Source of the DNA: Azohydromonas australica DSM 1124
Lineage (GTDB): Bacteria > Pseudomonadota > Gammaproteobacteria > Burkholderiales > Burkholderiaceae_C
Assembly (NCBI RefSeq): GCF_000430725.1
Contig: NZ_KE387222.1
Span: 3,389-52,832, forward strand
DNA: 49,444 bases
Direction: 5' to 3'
Position numbers and translations under genes: made by a program. Position 1 is the first letter of the stretch. Each line of letters starts with the position of its first letter. This document shows, one piece after another, positions 16,115-29,751 of the stretch. The notes under the pieces are model-generated. The model made no database searches and was not told the DNA's origin. It saw only the letters and a list, made by a program, of their open reading frames with translations.

Positions 16115-17011
16115 TCACCACTCCAACTTCCCGCCCACCGCCCCCACCGCCAGCAGCACCCCAAACCCCATCTGCAGTTTGAAAGTGCGAAACAGGATCG
16201 CGTTGTAGGCCAGCCCCGGGGCGCAATGGGCGAAGTCGCGCTGCAGCCGCCACGCGGCCGGCGCCAGCAGCAGCAGCAGCAGCAGGGCCCGGGTTTCAGC
16301 GGCCCAGACCAGGACCGGCACCAGCGCGAAGGGCCCCAGCAGCAGCAGCGCATGCAGCACGCGCGAGGCCCCCGGGCCGAAGCGCACGGCGAAGGTGCTG
16401 CGCCCGACCTGCGCGTCGTGGGCCCGGTCGCGGTGGTTGTTCACCGCCAGCGCCGAGGCCGCGATGCCGCCGTTGGCCGCCGCTGCCAGCACCGTCGGCA
16501 GCCCCACGTCCTGCGTCAGCACCCAGTCCGTACCCGCCACGGCCACCAGGCCGAAGAACACGAACACGGTCAGCTCGCCGAAGGGCGTGTAGGCGATGGG
16601 CCGCGGGCCGCCCATGTAGGCCAGCGCCGCCAGCAACGAGGCCACGCCGATCGCCAGCACCGGCCAGCCGCGCAAAGCCACCAGTGCCAGCCCCAGCCCG
16701 GTGGCCAGCAGCGCCGCCGCCACGATGGCCACGCGCACCTCGCCCACGCTCAGCAGGCCCTGCGCCGTGGCGCGCGGCAGCCCCGTGCGCGTGCCCAGCC
16801 GCTCGCCGCCGCGCAGCGTGTAGCCCACGTCGTTCTGCAGGTTCGTGATGAGCTGCATCAGCAGCGCTGCGCCCAGCACCAGCAGCGCCGCGACGAGGTC
16901 GATGGCGCCGGTGCGCAGCCAGCCCAGCGCCGCGCCGATGAGCACCGGGCTCACGGCCACCGGCAGGCTGCGCGGGCGCAGCGCCACGGCCCAGGCGTGC
17001 GCCGCGCTCAC
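16115..17011 (-). CDS. menA: MenA/UbiA-family prenyltransferase
   Basis: 298 residues from a GTG at 17011 (GAGG 9-12 nt upstream). About eight to nine hydrophobic helices. The first Asp-rich region is 'NLQNDVGYTLRGGERLGTRT' (57-76), with Asn60 and Asp61; Tyr64 stands where NDxxD enzymes have the second Asp. The second site 'NNHRDRAHDAQVGRSTFAVR' is intact. 'AYMGGPRPIAYTPFGELTVF' is characteristic of MenA (1,4-dihydroxy-2-naphthoate polyprenyltransferase), which attaches the isoprenoid tail in menaquinone synthesis at the inner membrane. From memory, this NLQNDVGY variant recurs in Burkholderiales, so the substrate may differ. The gene starts 37 bp after the PAS sensor gene and may be co-transcribed with it; no other men genes are in the window. 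Confidence 0.8.
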   Translation of the reverse strand: MSAAHAWAVALRPRSLPVAVSPVLIGAALGWLRTGAIDLVAALLVLGAALLMQLITNLQNDVGYTLRGGERLGTRTGLPRATAQGLLSVGEVRVAIVAAALLATGLGLALVALRGWPVLAIGVASLLAALAYMGGPRPIAYTPFGELTVFVFFGLVAVAGTDWVLTQDVGLPTVLAAAANGGIAASALAVNNHRDRAHDAQVGRSTFAVRFGPGASRVLHALLLLGPFALVPVLVWAAETRALLLLLLLAPAAWRLQRDFAHCAPGLAYNAILFRTFKLQMGFGVLLAVGAVGGKLEW

Positions 17012-17048
17012 GGGTGCGGCCTCGCGCCGCGCGGCCGTGCGCGCGCGC

Positions 17049-18778
17049 TCATGCCGACGGCGCGTCCGCGGCGGCCGGCACCTTGTCGTCGCTGCGCTCG
17101 TGCGCGCGGCGCATGTAGCCCGTCCACACCAGCGAGCCGTCGGGCTGCGCCACCGGCGCCGAGCAGCTCAGCGTGCACTCGAAGCTCGCGTCGGCGCCCG
17201 AGCGCCGCGCCTGCCAGCGCGCCGTCCACGGGGTGCGCTCGGCGGCCGAGCGCTCGATGGAGGTGATGAGCGCGGCCATCTCCGCGGGCTCGACGCGGGA
17301 GAACCACAGGTTGATGTTGTCGCGCAGCGCCTCGGCCTCGCAGCCCAGCAGCTCCGACACCTTGGGGCTCATGTACGGGAAGTCGTAGCGCCCGTTGGCG
17401 CCGCGGCGGAACTGGAACACCACGAAAGGCAGCTGCGCCGAAAGCTGCTCCAGGATGTGGCCCTGGCGGATGGAGGCCTGGTCCTCGCGGCGCTGGTCCT
17501 CGTGGCGCTGCATCAGCCGCGTGAGGTCGCGCACGAAGGTCACCGTGCACTGGCGGCCCTCGTAGACCAGGCTGCTGAGGCTGATGGTGGCGCTGAACAC
17601 CTCGCCGTCGCGGCGCAGGCAGCTCTGCGTGCGGTCCTCGGCCATGGGCCGCATCTGCGGCGAGTGCTGGTGCAGGCTGCGCGCGCGCACGTGGTGCGCG
17701 CGCAGGCTCTCGGGAATGAGCTTCTCCACCGACAGCCCGTCCAGCTCGCCGGTGCCGTAGCCGAAGATGGCCTCGGCGCGGCTGTTGGCCTTGAGCACCA
17801 GCCCCTTGTCGTCGACGACGACGATGCCGTCGGGCGAGAGGTGGAAGAAGTGCTCGAACTGCGTGCGGGACCGCTCCAGCGCGTGCATCTGCTCGCCCTG
17901 CCCGCGGTTGACCTGCTCCAGCCGGTCCAGCGCCTCGCGCAGCCGGGCGTTGGTCTGGGCCAGGTCCTCGGTCAGCTCCTCCACGCTGAAGGCGTGCTCG
18001 AAGGAGCGCGCGGCCCCGAACACCCGCAGGATGCCGTAGCCCAGCACCCCGAAGCCCACGGCGAAGAGGGCGTGCGCCAGCCACCACTGGTGGTTCCACG
18101 GCTTGGCCAGCAGGAAGCTCAGCGACGAGAAGGCGAACCAGACGAAGGCCAGCGCGCCGTAGCGCATCAGCGGCGAGCGCAGCCCGCGCCCGGCGTGCAC
18201 GCCCAGCGCCACGCCGTAGAGCAGGATCGAGCCGATCTCCATCGACATGCGCAGCCACGGCGCGCCGGCCAGCGGGCTATAGGCCACCACGCCCACGGCG
18301 ACGTTGATGGCCAGGAACAGCCCGAGCCAGCGCAGCCAGCTGCCCACGTCGGCGCGCTGCGCCGGCGCGTCGGGCGCGCGGTTGAAGCGCAGCAGCCCCG
18401 CCAGCAGGCAGGCGCTCATGACCACCCGCGAGGCCGGGCCGTACAGGATGAACAACCACAGGTTGTGCCGCGCCATCGGCGTGAAGAAGCCGTGCAGCGA
18501 GTACACGATCGTGAAGCCGGCAAAGCCCAGCGTCACCCACTTCAGCATCGCCTCGCCCGAGCGCAGGTAGCAGCGCCAGGCGACGTAGGAGATGAAGGCA
18601 CCTTCGAGCGTGGCCACGCCGATGGCCACCTGGTGGAAGACATGGTCCTCGAAGCGCAGCGCCGGGTCCTGGAAGTAGTGGACGTAGGCGATGAGCAGCG
18701 CCGGCAGCAGGCACAGCCCCAGCTCGAAGGCGCGGCGCACGCCCTCGGCCCAGAAGGCAAAGCGCCTGAAACTGAAGC

Positions 18779-18797
<19 letters not shown>
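17049..18797 (-). CDS. Integral-membrane PAS-PAS sensor without output domain
   Basis: 582 residues. About eight hydrophobic helices between residues 24 and 260 form a MASE-like membrane sensor of a type I cannot name ('WVTLGFAGFTIVYSLHGFFT', 'LWLFILYGPASRVVMSACLL'). A coiled-coil linker (265-312) and two PAS domains follow: 313-428 ('FFHLSPDGIVVVDDKGLVLK') and 450-565 ('FVVFQFRRGANGRYDFPYMS'). There is no kinase, cyclase, GGDEF, EAL or receiver; the protein ends after PAS2. The start ATG at 18797 lies inside the last codons of the hybrid kinase gene (19-bp overlap), so translation is coupled. PAS2 resembles the single PAS of that kinase. A co-sensor or heteromeric partner of the kinase is a reasonable inference. 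Confidence 0.85.
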
Positions 18798-21622
<2,825 letters not shown>

Positions 21623-21829
21623 TGAGGCCGGCCGCCCCGCGCACGCGCGGCTGCCGTGGATTCACAAATGCGTGAGTGAACACGACGGCCCGTGAATCCT
21701 GGACCGTGAAAATTCATCATAGTGCGCCGCCCGCGACCCGGTCCGGGCTCGAAGGCGGGCAAACCGTGAAATATTCCGCACCCGGCCCCACCCCGGGTGC
21801 GAAAACTGGCGCAATGCTGGTGGCGGCCC

Positions 21830-22630
21830 TTATTCCTCGTCTTCCACCACGCGCACCCCGGCGGCGCGGCGGTAGTCGCTGGGCGTCATGCCGAAGCGGG
21901 CGCGGAAGGCGTTGGTGAAGGCCGCGGCCGACTGGTAGCCGATGTGCTGGCCGATCTGGTTGAGCTGCTGGCTGGTGTGCAGCAGCCTGAAGCAGGCCTC
22001 GCGGTGGCGCTCCTCGCGCAGCCAGGCATAGACGGCCGTGCCGACCAGGCGCCGGAATTCATGGCTCAAATGCCGCTGCGTGGTGCCGATACGGTGCGCA
22101 AGGTCGCCCAGCGAGGGCGGACTGGACATTTCCCGCAACAATATGGCCTGGGCCTGGCTCACCAGCCGTTCGCTCCATTGCTGGGTACCCTCGGGCACCG
22201 GCGGAATTTCCGGGACGCGCTCGGGCTCGGCGCGCGGACTGCCGGACTGGTGCAGGCGCAAATGCACTCGGACCCGGGCAATGACCTCGGCCGGGTCAAA
22301 GGGCTTGGTGATGTAATCGACGGCACCGGCCTCGAAGGCGCTCAATTTGTCGTCGATTTGATGCGAGACCGTGAGGCAGATCAGGGGAATATGCTGCAGC
22401 GTGGGATGGGCCTTGAAGAGCCGAATTGTCGCCTGCCCGTCAATGTCGGGCATGTACAGGTCCACCAGAATCAGGTCAGGCGGCTTGGCAGCGGCCTTGG
22501 CGAGCCCGTCGCGCCCGTCCAGTGCGGCAAAAACCCGATAATCGTGCTGGCGCAAAATGGCAGCCAGCGATTGAATTTGCTTGGGATCGTCATCGATGAG
22601 CAGGATGGACGGGCTGCTGATCATGTTCAT
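21830..22630 (-). CDS. Response regulator with AraC-type DNA-binding domain
   Basis: 266 residues. The receiver occupies 1-125: acidic pocket DDD at 13-15, phospho-acceptor Asp57 in 'LVDLYMPDIDG', Thr and Lys in 'LICLTV' and 'YITKPF'. An AraC-family double helix-turn-helix fills about 165-255 ('RIGTTQRHLSHEFRRLVGTA', 'IGQHIGYQSAAAFTNAFRAR', 'FGMTPSDYRR'). The start is one of two in-frame ATGs (22630 or 22624), with no clear ribosome site. It is encoded just upstream of, and in line with, the MASE3 hybrid kinase, making it the likely terminal regulator. It is divergent from the REC-Hpt gene; the 178-bp spacer should hold the promoters of both. Confidence 0.9.
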   Translation of the reverse strand: MNMISSPSILLIDDDPKQIQSLAAILRQHDYRVFAALDGRDGLAKAAAKPPDLILVDLYMPDIDGQATIRLFKAHPTLQHIPLICLTVSHQIDDKLSAFEAGAVDYITKPFDPAEVIARVRVHLRLHQSGSPRAEPERVPEIPPVPEGTQQWSERLVSQAQAILLREMSSPPSLGDLAHRIGTTQRHLSHEFRRLVGTAVYAWLREERHREACFRLLHTSQQLNQIGQHIGYQSAAAFTNAFRARFGMTPSDYRRAAGVRVVEDEE

Positions 22631-22808
22631 GAATTTTGTTCAATTTTCGCCACCAGAAAAAATTCTGCCGGCCATCGCAACCGATGGAATGGTCCAACGG
22701 ATATGATTTCAATCGAACAGTATAACCACGGGCACCCCAGGTATTCCATGCAATTTTCCGACACGATCTTATTCGTGGCAGGACATGCACGGGTGACGGT
22801 GCGGCGCG

Positions 22809-23951
22809 ATGGCTGAGGCGCCGCGCAGGCAGCCGCGCCTGGCCGGATTGCGGCTGCTGGTGGTGGACGACGTGCTGCTCAACTGCGAGTTGGCCAGCCA
22901 GATGCTGGCGCTCGAAGGCGCGCACTGCGAGAGCGCCGGAGACGGGCTGGAGGCGCTGCGCATGCTGCGCGCCGCGGCCGGCCCGGACGGCTTCGACGGC
23001 GTGTTCCTGGACGTGCAGATGCCGGTGATGGACGGGCTGGAGGCGGTGCGCCGCATCCGCGCCGACCCGGCGCTGGCGCACCTGCCCGTGATCGCCGTGA
23101 GCGCCGGCGTGCTGCCGCAGCAGCGCCAGGCCACGCTGGACGCGGGCATGGACGACTTCATCGCCAAGCCCATCCAGCTCAACACGCTGGTCAGCAAGCT
23201 GCTGCACCACCTGGCCCTGCGCCGCGGGGCGCCGGGCGCCATGCCGGCCGCGGGGCCCACGGCAGCGCAGGCGGCGGCGAGCCCGGGCGATGCAGCGGCC
23301 CGGAGCGCGCCGCCCGCGCGGGAGGCGCTGCCACCGGAAGCCGCGCCGGCCAGCGGCGGGTCCCTGCCGGCCGTGCCGGGCGTGAACGGCGAGCGCGCGG
23401 CGTGGCGGCTGCTGGGCAACCGGGTGCTGTTCCTGAGCATGCTGCGCGCGCTGCGCGAGGACCACGCCGAGGCGCCCGCGCGCATCCGCGCCGAACTCGC
23501 GCGCGGGGACGTGGGCGACGCCATCAAGCGGCTGCACCGCATGCGCGGCCTGGCCGCCAACCTGTCGGCCGAGACCGTCGCCGCGCAGGCGCTGCGGCTG
23601 GAGGACGCCCTGCGCGCCGGCGACGTGGCGGTCCGGGAGCCGGCGCTGCAGGCCCTGGCCGCGGCGCTGGCGGAAGTGCTGGCCGCACTGCCGGCCGAAG
23701 TGGAACAGCCCTACGGCGAGCCCGGCCCGGTGGTGGCCGGCAGCGCCCCGGCCGATGCCCACACCATCGGGCGCCTGATGCGTGCGCTGTCCGAGGGCGA
23801 CATGGGCGCCTTCGGGCTGTACCAGGCGCTGCGCCCGGAGTTGGCCGAGCGGCACGGCCGCGACGCCGTCGCGCACCTGGACGACGCCATGGACCGGCTG
23901 CGCTTCGCGCAGGTCATGGAAGTGCTGCGGGGCTGGTATCCGGCGGCCTGA
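22809..23951 (+). CDS. REC-Hpt phosphotransfer protein
   Basis: 380 residues. Receiver at 13-135 with Asp20-Asp21 pocket, Asp68 in 'VFLDVQMPVMDG' and Lys120 in 'FIAKPIQL'. A Pro/Ala linker (140-190) leads to an Hpt domain with His243 in 'RLHRMRGLAANLSA'. The final ~65 residues (316-380) form an extra helical region after the Hpt; it could be a dimerisation part. There is no DNA-binding or enzymatic output. It is transcribed away from the REC-AraC gene. It can shuttle phosphate between hybrid kinases, and the two hybrid kinases of this window that lack Hpt (at 26.9 kb and 42.2 kb) could use it, which is inference. Confidence 0.88.
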   Translation: MAEAPRRQPRLAGLRLLVVDDVLLNCELASQMLALEGAHCESAGDGLEALRMLRAAAGPDGFDGVFLDVQMPVMDGLEAVRRIRADPALAHLPVIAVSAGVLPQQRQATLDAGMDDFIAKPIQLNTLVSKLLHHLALRRGAPGAMPAAGPTAAQAAASPGDAAARSAPPAREALPPEAAPASGGSLPAVPGVNGERAAWRLLGNRVLFLSMLRALREDHAEAPARIRAELARGDVGDAIKRLHRMRGLAANLSAETVAAQALRLEDALRAGDVAVREPALQALAAALAEVLAALPAEVEQPYGEPGPVVAGSAPADAHTIGRLMRALSEGDMGAFGLYQALRPELAERHGRDAVAHLDDAMDRLRFAQVMEVLRGWYPAA

Positions 23952-23969
23952 GCGGCGGTTTCCTTTGAA

Positions 23970-24614
23970 TCAGGACGCACTGAGGTCCGAGCGCGTGGAC
24001 ACCGCGGCGGCGGCCGTCTGGTCGTCGAGCACGCTGGTGTCGTGGCGCTCGTAGGTGCCGATGAGGCAGCCGCTGGCGATGGCGTGCTGCTCCAGCACCT
24101 GCAGCACGGCGTCGCGGCCGGGCGTGCCGCTCCACTCGGCGCCCGGGCCCAGGGCAAAGAGCTGGAAGGCGTAGCGGTGCACGCCGTGGGCGGGCGGCGG
24201 GTCCGGCGGAATCCAGGCCGTGCGCAGGTAGGAGTTGCGGCCGAGCCGGGGCGCGCCGGACTCGTCCTCGCCGCCGTTGAGCGCGCCCTCGGCCAGGTAG
24301 CTTTCCTGGGCCGGGATGTCGTAGGCGATGGCGTGCACGAGTGGATGCGGCGTGGGCGAGTCGGCGTCCTCCACCAGCAGCAGCAGCGAGGCGGCGTTGG
24401 CGGGCACGCCGCTCCACTGCAGCGGCGGCGACAGGCCCTCGCCGTCGGCGGTGAAGCGCGGGGGCAGCGGCGCGTGGTCCATGAAGGCCAGGCTCGTGAC
24501 CTGCAGCGCGCCCTGCCCCACGGGCAGCCGCACGCGCACGAAGGCGGTCTGGTCCAGGCCGGCACGCTGGCCGCGCAGCGCGGCGCCGACCACGTCGGGA
24601 AGCTTTTCGAGCAT
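23970..24614 (-). CDS. YbhB/YbcL-family (PEBP-like) protein
   Basis: 214 residues from the ATG at 24614 (GGAG 10 nt upstream; a TTG two codons earlier is the alternative). The PEBP core reads 'FTADGEGLSPPLQWSGVP', 'LLLLVEDADSPTPHPLVHAI', 'GRNSYLRTAWIPPDPPPAHG' and 'GVHRYAFQLFALG'. DPDSP-like and GxHxY-like anion-pocket motifs are present as DADSP and GVHRY. About 40 residues at the N-terminus precede the core. Bacterial YbhB/YbcL proteins are phosphatidylethanolamine-binding homologues of unknown role. Its stop lies 18 bp from that of the convergent REC-Hpt gene. No signal peptide is visible, so a cytosolic place is likely. Confidence 0.88.
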   Translation of the reverse strand: MLEKLPDVVGAALRGQRAGLDQTAFVRVRLPVGQGALQVTSLAFMDHAPLPPRFTADGEGLSPPLQWSGVPANAASLLLLVEDADSPTPHPLVHAIAYDIPAQESYLAEGALNGGEDESGAPRLGRNSYLRTAWIPPDPPPAHGVHRYAFQLFALGPGAEWSGTPGRDAVLQVLEQHAIASGCLIGTYERHDTSVLDDQTAAAAVSTRSDLSAS

Positions 24615-24723
24615 GGGCAAGTGACTCCGTAAAGCCCGGTCAGCGGCAAGCGGCGGGCCGGTACCGGAACGATGCGGATGCGGCCCCGGCCGGATGCTGC
24701 CGGGAAGCGCCGCAGCCCGGGCC

Positions 24724-25290
24724 TCAAGCGGCGCCGGGGTCCTTGACCAGCTGCAGGATGCGCTTGAAAGCCGGGTGCTCGCAGCTCGCGGTCCACTCGA
24801 AGAGCACCATCTCGGCCGTGACCAGCGTGAGGCCCGCGTCGCGCAGGCGGCGCATGGCCGCGCGCCGGTCTGCCTCGTGCCGGGAGCCGCAGGCCGACCC
24901 CACGACCCAGACCCGGTGCCCGTGCTCCGCCAGGCCCAGCGCGGTCTGCAGCAGGCATACGTGGGCCTCGCAACCCGCGACGACCACCTCGGCCGGCGCC
25001 GCGCCGGGCGGCCGGGCCTCGTCCAGCAGCGCAGCCAGGCCGTCGGCGCAGGCGTCGAAATGCATCTTGGGCAGCGTGAGGTCGCAAAGCTGGCGCACGG
25101 CGGGGTCGTTGGGGCCCAGGCGCGCGGGGTTCTGCTCGGTCCCGATCACCCGGATGCCCAGCGCCCTGGCGGCCCGCGCCACCTGCACGGCGGCCGTGAG
25201 CACCTCGCCCGCCCGGTCGATGGCGGGCATCAGCCGCGCCTGGTAGTCCACCAGCACCAGCGTGCTGCGCTGGGCGTTCATCTTCAGCAT
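24724..25290 (-). CDS. Isochorismatase-like cysteine hydrolase
   Basis: 188 residues from the ATG at 25290 (AAAGGA 8 nt upstream). The catalytic triad of the family is visible: Asp15 ('LVLVDYQARL'), Lys75 ('LPKMHFDA') and Cys112 ('AGCEAHVCLLQTALGL'). The length fits single-domain YcaC/nicotinamidase-like hydrolases, which cleave amide or vinyl-ether bonds through a Cys nucleophile; the substrate cannot be read from sequence. The start codon overlaps the stop of a 42-residue ORF (ATGCTGA), so its translation is probably coupled. A strong palindromic operator candidate lies 200 bp upstream. The downstream neighbour, 109 bp on, is the YbhB-like gene. Confidence 0.88.
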   Translation of the reverse strand: MLKMNAQRSTLVLVDYQARLMPAIDRAGEVLTAAVQVARAARALGIRVIGTEQNPARLGPNDPAVRQLCDLTLPKMHFDACADGLAALLDEARPPGAAPAEVVVAGCEAHVCLLQTALGLAEHGHRVWVVGSACGSRHEADRRAAMRRLRDAGLTLVTAEMVLFEWTASCEHPAFKRILQLVKDPGAA

Positions 25291-25412
25291 GGGGGTTGTC
25301 CTTTCGACTGGAAGTGCGGGGTCGCCTGCGCGGCCAGCTCGTGGTGCGTGCGGGCGATGGCCTGCGCCAGCCCGTTGAAATCCAGCGCGGGGGAATGTGG
25401 CACCTGGGACAT
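25284..25412 (-). CDS. Small 42-residue ORF coupled to the cysteine hydrolase
   Basis: The ATG at 25412 follows AGAGGAA at ideal spacing. The product reads MSQVPHSPALDFNGLAQAIA, then RTHHELAAQATPHFQSKGQP, then PC. Its TGA overlaps the hydrolase start as ATGCTGA. The codons are not an obvious shadow of another gene. The stretch 'GLAQAIARTHHELAAQA' recalls the first helix of DUF1016/YhcG-type nucleases, so it could be the stub of a lost gene. Alternatively it is a real small protein or leader peptide controlling the hydrolase. I cannot assign a function. Confidence 0.55.
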   Translation of the reverse strand: MSQVPHSPALDFNGLAQAIARTHHELAAQATPHFQSKGQPPC

Positions 25413-25494
25413 GGGTCATTCCTCTTGTTCCCCGTCTGGAACGCCCCCAGGCAGCCCGACCAGCTTCTGGCCCGGGTTGTGACCCCAAGGCAAA

Positions 25495-25515
25495 TGTCCA
25501 ACAGCCTGTTGGACA
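25495..25515 (-). promoter_or_regulatory. Perfect operator-like palindrome upstream of the small ORF/hydrolase pair
   Basis: TGTCCAACA and TGTTGGACA are exact reverse complements separated by GCC, a 21-bp two-fold symmetric site. It lies 83 bp upstream of the small ORF start, in a promoter position. TTGGAC within the right arm could serve as a -35 element on the minus strand. The symmetry and size suit a dimeric TetR-, GntR- or MarR-type repressor, none of which is encoded next door. Confidence 0.55.
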
Positions 25516-25595
25516 AATGACTCGTCGGGCCAGGCCTCAGCCGAAGCCCTCATTGTTCCGCACCGGGCAGCCCAGCCCGCCCCACCGCCACCGCC

Positions 25596-26564
25596 CTACT
25601 CCACCGCCACCCCCGCCACTCGCACGATCCCGCCCCACCGCGCCTGCTCGGCGGCGATGAAGGCGCGCAGCGGCGCCTCGGTCAGCTCCAGCAGCGGGAT
25701 CTCGCCCAGGGCGATGAAGGCGCTCATCACCTCCGGGTCGGACAGCACCTGGTGCACGGCGGCGCCCAGCCTGCGCACCGCCTTCTCCGGCGTGCCGGCG
25801 CGCACGGCGATGCCCGACCAGCTCGCGACCTCCGCGCCGCGCAGCCCGACCTCGGCGACGGTGGGCACCTCCGGCAGCAGGGCCAGGCGCCGGCGCCCAA
25901 GCACCGCCAGCGCGCGCAGCCGCCCGCTGTCCAGGTGCGGCCTGAGCGGCAGCAGGTAGTTGACGACCGCGTCCAGCCGGCCGCCGAGCAGGTCCTGCAG
26001 CGCCGAGGTCGCGCCCGGGTGAGGGTCCTGCAGCCAGCGTGTCTTCGACTCGCGCGCCAGCAGCACCCCGGCCAGGCACGTGCTCGTGCCCGGCGCGGCG
26101 GAACCGACCCGAAGCTCGCCGGGCCGGTGGCGCGCGGCGTCCAGGAAATCCGCCAGCGTGTGCCATGGGCTCGCGGCATCCACGGCCAGCAGCGGGGAGG
26201 ACTGCAGCAGCCCGTGCACGGGAACGAGGTCGCGCAAGGGGTCGTAGCGCAGGTGCCGGTGCAGCGCCGGATTCACGGCCATCGGCCCGGTGGAGATGTT
26301 GAGCAGGGTGTGGCCGTCGGCCGGCCGCCGCAGCACCAGCTCCGTGCCCAGCGCGCCCGCACCGCCGGGATGGTTCTCGACCACCACCGGCTGGCCCAGC
26401 CGCTGCCCCAGCGGCCCGGCCAGCGCGCGCGCCACCAAGTCCGACATCCCGCCGGGCGCGAAGGGAACGACCCACGTGACCGGCCGCGCGGCAGACGCCT
26501 CGGGCATCCCCTGGAACATCGACATGGCAGACACCCTCGCCAGCAGTGTGCGGATCGCGCTCAC
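25596..26564 (-). CDS. Bug/TctC-type tripartite tricarboxylate receptor protein
   Basis: 322 residues from a GTG at 26564 with AGGGAG 6 nt upstream; the open frame continues further but without a start in context. The Bug fold is evident: 'VTWVVPFAPGGMSDLVARAL' near the start, then 'VVVENHPGGAGALGTELV', 'ADGHTLLNISTGPMAVNPAL', 'HPGATSALQDLLGGRLDAVV' and 'VAEVGLRGAEVASWSGIAVR'. These are periplasmic solute receptors of TctABC transporters that bind carboxylates. The predicted signal peptide is weak (about 25 residues ending EASA-AR). Some Bug proteins work as sensors rather than transport components, and no tctA/tctB genes are present here. It is divergent from a hybrid kinase with a periplasmic sensor, a pairing that may be functional. 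Confidence 0.85.
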   Translation of the reverse strand: MSAIRTLLARVSAMSMFQGMPEASAARPVTWVVPFAPGGMSDLVARALAGPLGQRLGQPVVVENHPGGAGALGTELVLRRPADGHTLLNISTGPMAVNPALHRHLRYDPLRDLVPVHGLLQSSPLLAVDAASPWHTLADFLDAARHRPGELRVGSAAPGTSTCLAGVLLARESKTRWLQDPHPGATSALQDLLGGRLDAVVNYLLPLRPHLDSGRLRALAVLGRRRLALLPEVPTVAEVGLRGAEVASWSGIAVRAGTPEKAVRRLGAAVHQVLSDPEVMSAFIALGEIPLLELTEAPLRAFIAAEQARWGGIVRVAGVAVE

Positions 26565-26918
26565 CCGGGCTCCCTGGCACAGGCCCGGACGTCCGGTGCG
26601 GCTGCTCGCCGCCAAGGTTTTCACGGCCCCGTGCCGTGCATCGCCCGGGTGCGGACCAGCGCCGATCCCGGGGCCGATGCAGCCATCTTCCCGGGGAAAA
26701 GCCGAGACGCCTTGCGACCGGTCAAGCGCCCTGCGCACCGCGCCGCCCCGGCATCCCGCTGCATGCACGCCGGCAAGGCGACTAGAGCAAATACCGCGCC
26801 TTCGAGACAAAGGACCCACTAACCTGTCAAGCACCCAAGCGAGGGTCCACTAACCGACTTTACTGAATCCGCCATTGCGCGCCGCGCCGATGCGGCGTGC
26901 CCGGCCGCACCAGAAGCC
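26565..26918. other. Divergent intergenic region between Bug receptor and hybrid kinase
   Basis: 354 bp, with no convincing gene on either strand. The last 120 bp are AT-richer and contain a pair of direct repeats (26812-26855), so the kinase promoter is probably there. The open frame extending from the Bug gene has no family similarity in this stretch. Confidence 0.5.
26812..26855 (+). promoter_or_regulatory. Direct repeat pair upstream of the hybrid kinase
   Basis: GGACCCACTAACC (26812-26824) and GGGTCCACTAACC (26843-26855) match at 11 of 13 positions with a 31-bp step, close to three helical turns. They lie 64-107 bp before the kinase start. Spacing on one DNA face is what a regulator such as an AraC- or OmpR-type protein would need. 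No binding protein is known. Confidence 0.35.
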
Positions 26919-29684
<2,766 letters not shown>

Positions 29685-29717
29685 ACGGGACGGCGCCGGA
29701 CCTGTCCGGCGGTTGGG

Positions 29718-29745
29718 ACGGGTACCCGTAACCCCTGGCTACACT
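29718..29745 (+). promoter_or_regulatory. Palindromic operator and -10 element of the marR-like gene
   Basis: ACGGGTACCCGT (29718-29729) is a perfect 12-bp palindrome. A TACACT box (29740-29745) resembles a sigma-70 -10 element and ends 6 nt before the ATG at 29752, so the transcript would begin at or beside the start codon. No Shine-Dalgarno sequence is present. This suits a leaderless message and autorepression by the MarR product bound over the promoter. Confidence 0.4.
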
Positions 29746-29751
29746 CCCCCG

